A DNA stretch of 64,000 nt from Stomorhina lunata (GCA_933228675.1 OW121741.1:40968580-41032579); one strand, 5' to 3'. Numbered from the stretch's first letter, positions 1 through 11,349 are shown. Notes: a model not told the origin generated them from the letters alone. Numbers and translations: made by a program.

Positions 1-156
1 AACAATACCAACTAGCGTAACAACTTTTTTCGAATTTGGTCCACATTTTGAATTAGCTGCACCCTCGTAGAAATATGAGATAAATTTCTAAATTTAACAC
101 AACTGATGGTGGGTATGTAAGATTCGGCACAGCCGAATATAACGCCCCTACTTGTT
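1..156 (+). mobile_element. 3' end of a Helentron-like element, family A
   Basis: Right-hand end of the commonest repeat of the window, cut by the window edge. It carries the subterminal motif GATGGTGGGTAT, then the perfect hairpin ATTCGGC-aca-GCCGAAT, and stops about 20 bases later at CTTGTT. The same order ends the copies at 16981-18575 and 29487-32268. A terminal hairpin followed by a short tail, plus subterminal inverted repeats, is the architecture known for Helentron/DINE-1 elements; assignment to that group is inference from structure. No coding capacity is seen. Confidence 0.7.
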
Positions 157-180
157 ATTTATGCAGTTATTTGCAGAATG

Positions 181-235
181 GGCACTATTAACTTATACCC
201 TACAAACCCGGACTAACTGAAGGTTCCTTACAAAA
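181..235 (+). repeat. Fragment similar to an LTR-retrotransposon end
   Basis: A short stretch reading CAAACCCGGACTAAC then AGGTTCCTTAC matches, in reverse complement, the end of the putative LTR near 46005-46045. It is the only trace of that element here. The match is short, so it may be a solo scrap. Confidence 0.35.
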
Positions 236-242
236 TTAATAG

Positions 243-566
243 CCTGTTTCACGATTTCGAAAGAAAATCTACTCGAAAGAAAGTGAGTAACTCGAATTCG
301 AATTAATTTTGGTTTCACTATTTCGAAGCCTTTCGTTCGTTTCTATTCGAAAGCAAAATATCAAGTGACTCATTGTGACATTTGCTTTCGTATTGCTGGT
401 AACTTGTTCGAAATAGTGAAACAGAAATTTGTATGAAAATACTTACGTTTTCTTTCGACTTGTTTTTCGACTTATCTTTCGCATAAAATAAAGTTAGTGA
501 AACGAAAAACAAATTTCATTCGTATAGGATACGAAAGAACGCATTCTTTCGAGATCGTGGAACAGG
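243..566. mobile_element. MITE with TTCGAA-rich inverted repeats
   Basis: Terminal inverted repeats of about 23 bp begin CCTGTTTCACGA on the left and CCTGTTCCACGA on the right (read from the end). An inner perfect 16-bp inverted repeat lies at 312-327 and 407-422 (GTTTCACTATTTCGAA). The interior is studded with TTCGAA and CGAAAG motifs. I see no clear target duplication and no transposase, so the superfamily is unassigned. Confidence 0.6.
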
Positions 567-1375
567 TCATAAGAAGTAAGATAAGACAAAACTCTTTATT
601 TGGACATACAAAATCGAAGTAAGATTCAGAGAGGATCCATTCAGAATCTGGCTTAGTAAATGTTAAGCCATGAAAAATATTTATACGAGCATTGACTTCG
701 TGCGAAAGGTCATACCAGTCATATTACTTCTTTTAACCATCTATACATTTTTTAACGAAACTTTTTCGAAAACCTTAATCAAAATTTTTTGAATAAGTCT
801 ATAGGTGTGTTCAAAAATTTAAATAAAATTCAGAAACCAAATAATTTTCTTATTAAATAAACTCCGTACTTTTATCTCTTATTTGCATATACATTTTGAA
901 ATATATGTTTGAAAAAAGACATAAACTTATGGAATCAATTAAATATAACCCTGAACTTTTATTACAATTTTATGAGCTTTTGTCTATACTTAAAGTTCGC
1001 ATATGTATTTACAAGTTGGTAACATTTTTGAAGTTTCCTTAGAGGCTAATAAAAATTTCTTTATATGGCAAAACGAAAACAAAATATTGAAAATTTTATA
1101 TTGCCATAATTATTGATACACTGGAGGCTCATTTTTCCACACTAAAGTACGAAAGCATTAATACCGAAAGAACCATTTGTAAAATTCAATACAAAAACAA
1201 GAGAAGAGAAGGATAATGACACTAAAGTTTTATGGCTGAAAATGAAACATATTGTGGTAACACTTATGTTGGTTAGAGGGGCCCGGTTCTGTAAAATCGA
1301 TTAAATTTTTTTTATAGGAGGTGACAAAAACTCGATTTTCATTTGTATAGAGATCGAACCGCTCTGAAATGTATA
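567..1375. other. AT-rich spacer, nothing recognised
   Basis: No coding frame, inverted repeat or known repeat terminus was recognised. Short ORFs here on the minus strand run across the P-like element boundary and have no domain. Confidence 0.4.
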
Positions 1376-1383
1376 TGTCAAGG

Positions 1384-2649
1384 CATGGCAAAAAAATTGT
1401 AAGGTATAACCGTTCTCTCTTACAAAAAAAAATTTTGAAGTAAATGCGAAATATTTGAAATATGTTTTTTGTAAACAATTATAAAAGTCGTTGCCACATG
1501 TGAGAAATGGGAATATTATTATCAGGAAATTTTGAACGTATAATGTGTAATATGTTGTAAACATTTCGTTAAAACTTATTTTATAAAGTTTAGCGTATCC
1601 TGCACAAGGAAAAAAAAGAATCGAGACAATTCAATTTTGTCATAATATATTTAAAGTATTTTTATGTTTGTTCCCGTACCCTAACGAAACTACCCAAAAC
1701 AGTCCGAAGTTGTCAGAAATTACTCAAAAAACAACAATTTGTATTGAAAAATTTTTACGGGAATACGTTTAAGTAAGTTTGGGTCGTTTCGTTAAAGTAC
1801 GGGAACAAACTTTTTGTGTAACATATTTTTTTATAATTTATGTTACAGTTTCTTCAGCTTCTTTTTGGGATTGAAAATTTTATTTTCACCAAAATTTTAT
1901 TTAAAAAACGTATCTTCAAATATGTTCTTATAGATAGATTTTGGTGTGATCTTTTATAGTATGAGAATTATAGGCTTTTTAAATTTCAAAAATTATACGG
2001 CATAACTTTAGAAGTTTATATGCGATATAAACTGGTATATCAAACAAAAGCTACTGAAAGTATCATTCAAATGATATATTATACATTCTTCCAATTTATA
2101 AAGATTAAGAGCTCATATACTCAAAACTTATTTTTACAACCGACTTTGTTTATAAAAATGAGCATATCTTAAAATAATATAGATATAAGTATGGTCTTTT
2201 ATATAATGAATTTTATACAGGATATACTGGGCTTTTATATAATATAAACTACTTAGCTCTAGCATATGTAGCGTGTTAGTTATGACAGCGTAAAATTTTA
2301 CTTTTATTGAGTTAGAGTTATATAAATATACATTTTTATATTATATATAAAATGTATATATTTTTTTTTGTCTACATCTACAACGGAAGTCGGTAGTCGT
2401 GTGGCTATGTCGACGCTTAAAAAAATTATTTCTATTTGAATGAATGTATTCTAATTTTAACAGGTTGTAGCCCGTAGCCTGCAGTCGTGATTGTGTTTAT
2501 AGTATAATAGCAAACAGAAACTGGGATTTTCAAAAGTAGTATGGTAGCATAATTTGAGAAAAGAAAATAATAATTCGATCAAACGTCAGAAAGTTAATAT
2601 GGCTAACAAAAGAGAGAACGGTTATACCTTACTAATTTCTTTTATCATG
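1384..2649. mobile_element. P-element-like non-autonomous transposon, copy 1
   Basis: The element begins CATGGCAAAA and ends TTTTATCATG; about 40 bp of the two ends are inverted repeats sharing GTAAGGTATAACCGTTCTC. The 8 bases TGTCAAGG are directly duplicated at 1376-1383 and 2650-2657. The right end read inward starts CATGATAAAAG, close to the known Drosophila P terminus CATGATGAAAT, and P elements also make 8-bp duplications; P-superfamily assignment therefore rests on ends and duplication only. An inner inverted repeat lies at 1666-1690/1786-1810 (23 of 25 bases). There is no transposase frame. A second copy is at 12599-15379, and a degenerate relative at 6676-7430. Confidence 0.75.
1666..1810. 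repeat. Internal stem-loop of the P-like family
   Basis: Arms 1666-1690 and 1786-1810 pair over 25 bases with two mismatches (GTTTGTTCCCGTAC core). The stem is kept in the copy at 12885-13030 and a fragment of it appears on the minus strand near 57605-57690. It could be an older small element captured inside the P-like unit. Confidence 0.6.
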
Positions 2650-2657
2650 TGTCAAGG

Positions 2658-3259
2658 TTTTACTGATGTGGTTAAATGTCAATAAAGATTTGTCAAAGAA
2701 AAACTTCTATAAATTTAAATGTTTGTTTAAAAGATCTTTAAATTTTTAAACAATCAAATTTTATGTGGTTTTTCACTCATTGAACAAATTTACAATATCT
2801 TCCTTAAAAATTGCTTAGTGACAGAACTATTGCTTTTATAAGTTTTCACATTTCTCAAACATTCGCACTAAATTACTGTAATAACTTTTAAATCGGCTGC
2901 GAATACAAAAGTGCATAGTTTTTCCACAGAACAACGATTTTTTTTGCGGTTAAATGGCCAAAAGGCAGAGCAATAAGTCAACTCGTGTGTGCGAACTAAC
3001 AAATTCATGTTTTCTCGTTTTCTGCTTCATTTTTGTTGAATTGCAATAAATTGCACTAAATAAGAATTGTTTAAAAGCTTACACATAATAGAGATATTTT
3101 GTGCAATAGAGTGCATTTGTATTCAAATATTCAGTGACATTTTTAACAGCAGCAATTCAATGAAATGAAAGTAATTTAAAGTCTAAATGAAAATAGTCAT
3201 TTACAGTGGGAAAGAAAAGAAATATTATATAACTCTAATAAATTCAAATAAAAAAGTTA
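2658..3259. other. Low-copy AT-rich spacer
   Basis: No reading frame or repeat terminus recognised. The sequence differs from the repeats around it and may be unique chromosomal DNA. Confidence 0.35.
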
Positions 3260-4706
3260 TCTTATATTCTTAAACGAGCAATAATTGTATGTATTTATAT
3301 ATATATATCTATATATATATATAGAATGACTATATCGAAAACGGCTCTAACGATTTTGATAAAATTTGGACAGTGCGTATCATTTTTGATGTACAGGTCG
3401 AAGTTGAAGGGACTTTTGGAACCTTTGCCTATAAGAGGGTAAAAACGGGTAAAAAGGGGAAAAATCGAAAACGCTATATCTCCTTAAGTAATAGGTATAG
3501 AAACAAAATTTAAATTACGTTTTAAACAGCTATGAAAATAAACGGACAGGTGTTTGGTACTTTTTTGAAACTATGTTCGATAAGGGGTAAAAAAGGGTGA
3601 AAATAGTTTTTTTGGTACCTTTTTAACCCACTCTTATATTTTAAACTAAGGAATATAGAAAGAAACTTTGTACTGCAATCAATAGATGTGGAAGAAACTT
3701 TAAACACGTATTTGGTGCTTTTTTGATTTTGGGGGCCAAAATGGGCAAAAAATGGATAAAATGATAACTTAACATCTCAAAAAATAATATGAATAGAAAC
3801 ATTATGTTAACTGCGTTTTAATAAAATGTACCGGATTCAATTGGTACCAAAGAAGTACCAAATATGCATATGGAACATTTTTGAAATTAGGGGATAAAAA
3901 GGGGAAAAATTAGTAATGTTATACCTTTTAAACAAATGAATGTTTGTCTGTATGTATGTTCTTTATAGAATAGTAAACTGTGCATTTGATCATGTTATGC
4001 TCTTTAGCGAAGATGTTGCGGATAAGCCGGCGAAGGTTTTAAAGTTGATGAGACTAATTTCCGATAGATGGCGTCACTGAAAATTACTAAAAATTAATTA
4101 AATCGTAAACTGTACATTTGATCATGCTACAATCTTTACCAAAGTTGTTGCACATCAGCCGACGAAGGTTTCTTAGTTGGTATGAAGAAATTTCGACAGG
4201 TGGCGCTACTGAAATTTACTCAAAGTCAATTTAATCGTAAGCTGTACATTTAATCATGTTGTTGCGGATAAGCCGACGAAGGTTTATGAATTGGAATGAG
4301 CAACGTCCGACAGGTGGCGCCACAGAAAATTACTTAAAGTGAATTAAATCGTAAACTGTGCATTTGATCATGTTATAATCATAAGCAAAGTTGTTACGCA
4401 TAAGCAAACGAAGGTTTCTTAGTTGGTATGAACAACTTCAGGTGGCGCCACTGAAAACTACTTAAAATGAAATAAATCATAAACTGTGCATTTAATCATT
4501 TGTTAGTATGACCAATTTCCAAAATTATAAAAATGAGTTAAACTATAAAAACTATAAACTGTAAACTATGCAAACTATGTGTTGGTCGGACAAAATGAAT
4601 AAAATAATTCAAAATTAACTTTATCAAATAAAATATATAAAAACTTTCAAATTTGCCTCAAAATGCTTATCATAAAGCTCCGAGCAAGGCTCGGTCAACC
4701 AGGTAC
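3260..4706 (+). mobile_element. Non-autonomous Helitron, copy 1
   Basis: Begins 5'-TCTTATATTCTTAAACGAGC directly after an A and ends ...CCAGGTAC directly before a T. A stem CCGAGC/GCTCGG with loop AAG lies 12 bases from the 3' end. TC start, 3' hairpin and A/T insertion are Helitron hallmarks; the 3' end is not the usual CTRR. Inside are a short TA tract, a G-run segment (GGGGATAAAAAGGGG) and about five degenerate copies of a ~130-bp unit from 3974 to 4560. No Rep/helicase frame is present, so movement would need an outside source. Confidence 0.8.
3974..4560 (+). repeat. Minisatellite inside Helitron copy 1
   Basis: Units start near 3974, 4106, 4238, 4352 and 4480 with TAAACTGTGCATTTGATCAT-like sequence and each ends near GGTGGCGCCACTGAAAA, which holds the palindrome GTGGCGCCAC in the better copies. 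Spacing is 128-132 bp except one unit of 114 bp that has lost a block after ATCATG. Confidence 0.75.
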
Positions 4707-5372
4707 TGGGTTCATTATAAGAACTGTCCAAATTATAACAACATATTTATTAAAAGAAGGCTCTTGCATCCATCTTTCCTCTTTAAAGCCTCCTACGTAC
4801 TGTTTCTTTATGCTTAAGGATAAAGTAAATTTCTTAAATACGAAGATGTAAGCCATCTCCTTTGTTTACCCTTTAATTCCATTTGTTGCTTATAAGCAAC
4901 ATTTTAAGTTTTTGGTCCTAGTTTCTTTTCCTAACTGAAATTTACTTAAGTGAGCATTAATGATAGAAACACATTCACGACAGCAGGCTACACGAACACC
5001 GACTACAAAAGTCGTTGGCTGCAAAAGTCGCCTAGTAGTCACCTGCTTATTTTTTTTAAGACGGCAGCTGCATTAAAAACAGCTGATATAGATTTTTGAC
5101 GTTTGGACCACTTCCTCTATTAACATTTCATCCATTTCTATTATTAATAAAAAATAAGTTATAATAAACTTACCAAATAAAACAAAAGCCAACATATAGA
5201 AAAATTAAAAAAATATATACATATGTCTACAATAGAAACAGCTGCTTGTGAGTGCTGCCAATATCGCATTTACATATAAGGTGGGCAAAATAACGATTTA
5301 TGTTTTGACAGAAATTACATAAATCTTTTTTTAGTAATCAACCTCCGATATCAACGGCTTTCATGTACCTAA
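4707..5372. other. Spacer with a possible reversed P-like scrap
   Basis: Around 4975-5060 the words CAGGCTACACG and ACCGACTACA resemble, in reverse complement, the GTCGGTAGTCGTG and GTAGCCTGCAG part of the P-like element at 2385-2490. The match is weak. Otherwise nothing is recognised. Confidence 0.25.
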
Positions 5373-5374
5373 TA

Positions 5375-6673
5375 AAGAGTGTTCTAAAAAAAATATGCAT
5401 TTACTATTTTAGACAAAATTTATCCATAGTGCAAGAAATAATTTATTTTTTGATCAAGTTAGTTTCTATAGATATGTCAGATACTATTATTTTAGAAATT
5501 ATTAATTTTCAATAGTTATTTCAATCAAAATGGACTGCAAAAAAAAAAAGTTCGTGAAAATATAATTAAAACTTTTCAAAAAAATCCGTCATGGACTTTT
5601 AAAAAAAATAGCTAAAAATTTGAAAGTTGACCCTCGAACGGTTTCTAATGCCATCAGACGGTATAAGGAAAACCTGAGCATTGAAAGAAAACCTGGAGCA
5701 GGGAGGAAAAAAGGTCCTACAGATATTGGTAAGGCAAAAGAAGTCGAGCGACTCTTTCGAAGAGCGCCTAACACTTCTTTAAGAAAAGCAGCTCGTACGG
5801 TGAAATGTTCTACGAATTTTGCACATAGAGTCAAAGCTTATGCTGGACTGAAGACATACAAAGTCCAAAAGGTTCCAGATCGCAATGCTATAAAGAACTT
5901 AGAAGCAAAAAAACGAGCGAAAAAATTGAAGTCTGATTTTATAAAAAAATACACCTGTTGTGTGATGAATGATGAAACATACGTACTGGCAGACTTTTCT
6001 CAACTTCCTGGTCAAGATTTTTATGTTGCTGATAAACGGGGCAATGTTCGGCAAGAGTTTCGCACAAAAAAACAAACAAAATTCCCTAAGAAGTTTCTCG
6101 TGTGGCAAGCTATTTGCAGTTGTGGCAAAAGAAGTAAAGTATTTGTGGCATCTGGCACAACAAACACAGAAATTTATATAAAGGAGTGCCTACAAAAATG
6201 GTTGTTACACTTTTTAAGAGAGCACAGAGTGACTACATTTTTTTGGCCCGATTTGGCATCATGCCATTATGGAAAAAAGGCACTTGAGTGGTACTCAAAG
6301 AATAATGTCATTTTTGTACCACGAGAGGCAAATCCATCTAACTGTCCAGAACTTCGGCCTGTGGAAAGGTATTGGGCTCTGGTAAAAAAGGAATTGAAGA
6401 ACACAGGAAAAATTTCCAAGAACATGTCCGATTTTAAGCGTAGGTGGAACACATACTCCGAAAAGGTATCAGAAGCAACTGTAAAATCTTTAATGGGAGG
6501 GTTTCCGAAAAAGTCGATAATTTTGCAAAGTAAACATTTTAAGTAAACATTTTAATGCTAAATGATTTTGTATAATATGTCGTTATATTTGCGTATTTTG
6601 TAGAGTTTTTATATTAAAAGGTTTGATTTTTATTTAAGAAAATCCAACTACAAATTTTATTTAGAGCACTCTT
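5375..6673 (+). mobile_element. DD37E Tc1/mariner element, copy 1
   Basis: Terminal inverted repeats AAGAGTG(T/C)TCTAAA are flanked by TA at 5373-5374 and 6674-6675. A single transposase frame fills the interior. The second copy (26095-27379) has the same ends and length within 14 bp. TA duplication plus a D,D,E catalytic triad with 37 residues between the last two acids places it with the IS630-Tc1-mariner DD37E group, known from mosquitoes and other animals. Confidence 0.9.
5530..6546 (+). pseudogene. DD37E transposase, disrupted at both ends
   Basis: Cut-and-paste transposase of a Tc1/mariner element. The open stretch starts at a TTG (5620) and gives 308 residues; the likely native ATG is at 5530 in the same frame. 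Between them two A-run indels (11 A at 5539-5549, 8 A near 5601-5608) put an intervening stretch out of frame and create a TAA at 5563. Counting from 5620, residues 1-75 look like paired helix-turn-helix DNA-binding segments with a GRKKGP hook near 28-33. Catalytic residues are D118 (MNDETYV), D211 (FWPDLASCHYG) and E249 (RPVERYW), spacing 37. Near the C-terminus one A is missing from the run after TTTCCG, so the tail differs from copy 2 (SIILQSKHFK versus VDNFAKPEY). About ten substitutions separate the two copies by eye. The catalytic core looks intact but the gene as it stands is not. Confidence 0.88.
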
Positions 6674-6675
6674 TA

Positions 6676-7430
6676 GTATATATAAACCAAAAAATTCTAA
6701 TAGAAAGATTTTAGTAGAATTACCTAAAGTTTGAGAGTTATGAGCTTTTTAAATTTTAAGAATTATAGGGCATAACTTTATAAGCCTATATCCGATATTA
6801 ACTTTTTTGGTATCAAGCAAAAGCTACTAAAAATACTTTTCAAATGATCTATTCTTCCGATTTATAATGGATTAAGAGTCCATATCCTAAAAACTTATTT
6901 TTATAACCAACATTTTTTTTTATTAAAATACGCACATCTTAAACCAACATAGATATAAGTATGCTCTTTTAAACAATAGATTTTATACAGGACATACTGG
7001 GCTTTTATATAACCTAAACTAAGTAGCTATAGCACATGAATCATGAGAGTTATGACAGGTAAAAATTTAACTTCTTAAAAATGTACTTTTATTGAGGTAG
7101 AGTTATATAAATATAAATTTTTATATAATATATTTAACAGATATTATTATATACATTATATATATATATAAATATTTGATAAGTATTTTAATTATTTCAA
7201 TTTCCTTCATAATTATTGTAAATAAAGTTAAGTGGTTTAAATCGCTCATATATTTCAATATTCTATAGTGTTGACAGCACTAAATCTGTTATTGTCGCCA
7301 ATAAAAATAGAAATTAGTTTAATTTTGGCTACAGCTACGATGGTGGTCGGTAGTCGTGTAGCTGTGCCGACGCTAAAAAATTTATTCCCACTTCAATGCG
7401 GGTAACCTAATTTTGATAGGTTGAAAAAAT
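6676..7430 (+). mobile_element. Degenerate P-like element fragment
   Basis: Follows the interior of the P-like element at 1384-2649 (CATACTGGGCTTTTATATAA, GTCGGTAGTCGTGT, CCGACGC) but is clearly more diverged and lacks both CATG termini. The DD37E copy 1 ends exactly where the similarity begins, so its insertion or an associated deletion probably removed the left part. Confidence 0.5.
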
Positions 7431-7588
7431 TAAAGAACGCTGTAACTGACAAAAATCGAAAAAGAAATTTTTATCAGAAAAAATACAGCGTCGATTGGTC
7501 CCGGTCCCATACTTCTATGGTGAAAAAAAAAAAAATTCACTTCCGCCGTCCACGTGTCTTCTTTGTCGTAGGCCTTACAAAAACTAGT

Positions 7589-8295
7589 ATTTATACCCTT
7601 CACCAGCATAGGCTGGAAAGGGTATTATAAGTTCGTGCTAATGTATGTAACGCATAGAAATATTTGTCTTAAATAAATTTGTCTTAGTATACCAATAGAC
7701 TTAGAATCACTTTCTGAAAAGATTTAGCGATGTTCCCCCATGTAAACCATGTAATCAAAGAACAGGTTACAATTCTAAAGATAATATGATGAAATTTGGC
7801 ATAGATAAATTTTTTTGATAGTGGGAGCATGGCTATAAAAATTCGTCAAAAGCGGTCCAAAATTTAAATCAAATACTGCTTATGTAAACCAAAATCACTG
7901 TACCAAATTACGTCAAAATCGTTTCACATTTGACCATAGCTCTGAGACAAACTCTTCTATCAAAACGCACTAGATGAAACAAATATCATTAAAACGCTCG
8001 TAAATCTGAAGATTATGGTAATTTTAAGTTTATTTTATGCATACATAATTTTAAAAATTAAAAACTGTAATTATTTTGCTAAATTTCAAGATAATCGGTT
8101 CACATTTGACCCTAACCCCCATATAAGTCCAAATGACGGAAACAACTTAAATATATAAGTCTTGAGAAAATGTTTGTATGATGAGTAAATTTAACAAATA
8201 TTTCTCTTTATATACGAAAAAGAACACCTTTAACCTTAGTGGTGAAAGGTATCGTATGGTCAGGCTTGACCGAATATAGCACTGGCTTACTTGTT
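7589..8295 (+). mobile_element. Helentron-like element, family B, copy 1
   Basis: Starts TATACCCTTCACCAGC with a small 5' stem (ACCCTTCACCAGC...GCTGGAAAGGGT), ends with GGTGAAAGGTATCGTATGG, a degraded GTCAGG-ctt-GACCGA hairpin and TTACTTGTT. The two ends thus carry subterminal inverted repeats. Compared with the better copies at 55491-56294 and 59411-60192 it is internally diverged and has lost the CCGT/CTGG tandem block after the 5' end. No coding capacity. Confidence 0.65.
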
Positions 8296-8830
8296 CTTAA
8301 CATTTGTTGGTTACGACACTTTTGCGTCAGAAGATTGTTTTCTTTTTTGCTTAAAAAAACAAATATGGCACTTACAAAGTCTAAAATTTTGTTTCCAAAA
8401 CACAATACTTGTAGTTAAAGTTATATCAGGAATTTCATTTCAAATGTTGCCTAAAAGCAACATTGTGTTAGTATCTTTTAGGGAACATTTGTCCATAGTA
8501 GCAATATCTTTTACCTTGAAAGTTAGTTTAAAATTAAGGAACAAGATCCTGTCTGTTTGTAAAACTACTTAAAAGAAAAAAAAATGTGTCTAGAAATCAA
8601 ATTTCCAATAAAATGTTTCACTGAAACTTTGATGATGAAGTTACAATCTATATTTGCTATGATTTTGGATGTAATTTATCCCCATTTGTATAATGTTTTA
8701 CCCCCTGAATTTCTAAAAAGTACTAATTATAAACATGTAATTTGATTTTTATTGCTGATCTTAAGACATTTTCATATTTGTTTTGATCACTTTAGGCTTA
8801 GGAGAAATAATTTTAATGATTTTATCTACT
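8296..8830. other. AT-rich spacer, nothing recognised
   Basis: A 93-codon plus-strand frame at 8291-8572 has no recognisable domain and begins inside the tail of the preceding repeat; I do not regard it as a gene. Confidence 0.3.
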
Positions 8831-9240
8831 TACTTAAATGGCTTATATTCAAAACCTGTTAAGGTCAAAGGCCGAGCCTATTTTAGAAATCCATGAGCTT
8901 TGATCTTGTGGGAATATTCTCCGATCTCGTAGGCCAAGCTTTGAAAGATTTCCTCTACTTGGTCTTTCCATTGAGGTTTCTGACGTCCTCTTCTATAATT
9001 AGGGGATTTTTATTCTAATTTTAGCTTTTTTATAGTAATTGTTCTTATGGGAGAACTCGCGGCACATATTAGCTCATTAAACTCATTAACGTAATTCTTC
9101 AGGTGATACCAAGATTAGGTCAGTGTCCACAGTTGAGATGAAGGATAACCAAGATAAGTCTGGGCTTACCAAGTAAAGACTAATCAGAACCTTTGCTTGT
9201 TATCTAACATCAACTACATGACCCCCATTTTTAATACCCT
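8830..9240 (-). pseudogene. 3' end of a non-LTR retrotransposon (reverse transcriptase tail)
   Basis: Minus strand. A short frame reads RGRQKPQWKDQVEEIFQSLAYEIGE-like residues (about 8890-8995) and meets a stop, followed by AGGCTCGGCCTTTGACCTT, a motif shared with 42810-43000 and 55070-55215, and then a tail of AAGT repeats. This is the C-terminal tail typical of endonuclease-reverse-transcriptase ORFs in insect non-LTR elements. The upstream half (9040-9240) is also shared with 43019-43240. Only the last part of the element survives, as expected for 5'-truncated retrotransposition. Confidence 0.55.
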
Positions 9241-9624
9241 AGAGTAAAAAAATACCAAATACATAAAATATTTCGTTCATGGCAATCGAATTCCCTGTGT
9301 AATTTCTTTGTAAATTTATTGGTTCGGAAGATAAACGAAAATTAGAAGCATAATTTTGTCCTATTTTTACTTCTCTTAAGTCCCTTAATCAAATAAGTAC
9401 CAAATAAGTGTTTGTTATGTGTTCAAAAAAAAAAAAATAATTTTTACCAATGATTTATACTATTTTCTTAAAAGTGCTAAAAACGACTCTCCTAATTTTT
9501 GAAGTTGTTTCAAACTCAGTCTCAATATTTTTCTGCCACTTTTACTTTTGGAGATATATTGTTGCCGTATTTTTTCCGTTTTATTTTTTAGCCCCTAAAC
9601 GGCAGAATTTCTAAAATTATTATA

Positions 9625-9652
9625 TCTTATATTCTTAAACGAGCAATAATTG

Positions 9653-9683
<31 letters not shown>

Positions 9684-11065
9684 GCTATCTCAAAAACGGC
9701 TCTAACGATTTTGATAAAATTTGGACAGTGGGTACCTTTTTTGATGTATAGGTCGAAGAAGAAGGGTTTTTGGAACCTTTGCCTCTAAGAGGGTAAAAAC
9801 GGGTAAAAAGGGGAAAAAATCGAAAACGTTATATCACCTAAAGTAATAGGTATAGAAACAAAATTAAAATTACGTTTTAAACAGCTATGAAAATAAGCGG
9901 ACAGGTGCTTGGTACTTTTTTGAAACTATGTCCGATAGGGGGTAAAAAAGGGTGAAAATAGTTTTTTTGGTACCTTTTTAACCCACTCTTGTATTTAAAA
10001 CCAAAGAATATAGAAAGTTTGTACAGCAGTCAATAGATGTGAAAGATATATTGAACACGTGCTTGGTACTTTTTTGATTTTGGGGCCAAAATGGGTAAAA
10101 AAGGGATAAAATGATAACTTAACATCTCAAAAGTAATAGGAATTATGTTAACTGCGTTTTAATATAATGTACCGAATTCAATTGGTACCAAAGAAGTACC
10201 AAATAAGCATATGGAACTTTTTGAAAGTAGTGGATAAAAAGGGGGAAAAAATGAGTAATGTTATAACTTTTAAACAAATGAATGTTTGTATGTATGTTCT
10301 TTATAGAATAGTGAACTGTGAATTTGATCATATTATGCTCTTTAGCGAAGATGTTGCGGATAAGCCGAGGAAGGTTTTTAAGTTGGTAAGACTAATTTCT
10401 GTTAGGTGGCGCCACTGAAAATTACTAAAAATTAATTAAATCGTAAACTGTATATTTGATCATGCTATGATCTTTAGCAAAGTTGTAGCGCATGAGCCGG
10501 CAAAGGTTTTTTAGTTGGTGTGAATAATTTCCGACAGGTGGCGCTACTGAAAATTACTCAAAGTCAATTTAATCGTAAGCTGTACATTTAATCATGCTAT
10601 AATCTTTAGCAAAGTTGTTGCGGATAAGCCGACGAAGGTTTATTAATGGGAATGACCAAAGTCCAACAGGTGGCGCCACTGAAAATTACTCAAAATGAAT
10701 TAAATCGTAAACTGTGCATTTGATCATATTATAATCATTAGAAAAGTTGTTACGCATAAGCAGACGTAGGTTTCTTAGTTGGTATGGAAACTTCAGGTGG
10801 GGCCACTGAAAATTACTCAAAATGAAATAAATCGTAAACTGTGCATTTGATCAGGCTATAATATTTAGCAAAGTTGTTGCGCATGGGTCGACGGAGGTTT
10901 TTGTTGGTATGACCAATTTCCAAAATTTTTCAAAATCAGTTAATCTGTAAACTATGCAAACTATGAGTTGATCGGAAAAAATAAATAAAATAATTCGAAA
11001 TTAACTGAATATTTGCACAAAATACTTATCATAAAGCTCCGAGCAAGGCTCGGTCAACCAGGTAC
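9625..11065 (+). mobile_element. Non-autonomous Helitron, copy 2
   Basis: Same design as copy 1: A|TCTTATATTC at the left, hairpin CCGAGC-aag-GCTCGG and CCAGGTAC|T at the right. It has a longer TA tract after the 5' terminus and about five ~130-bp internal units (10310-10960), several with an intact GTGGCGCCAC palindrome. No helicase frame. Confidence 0.82.
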
Positions 11066-11349
11066 TGTATTGGTTAAGAAGATATAATGTTAACGTTTTT
11101 TATTGGTTTTATATCAATCGATTTATCCAGAAATTTCAATTCTAGCTTCATTGGTACAAAAGATATCCAAATATTCAAAGGCATCAATGGGCCTTTCTGA
11201 CGAAGATATAGAAAGTACTTAATGAAAGACCCGATAAATGAATGAAGTTGAATTAATTAGTTAGAGAGAATCCACTTTGTTACCATTACAATTTTTAATA
11301 AAGCATCATACAAAGTAATTTAATTTTGCACCGATATTACTATGGACCT

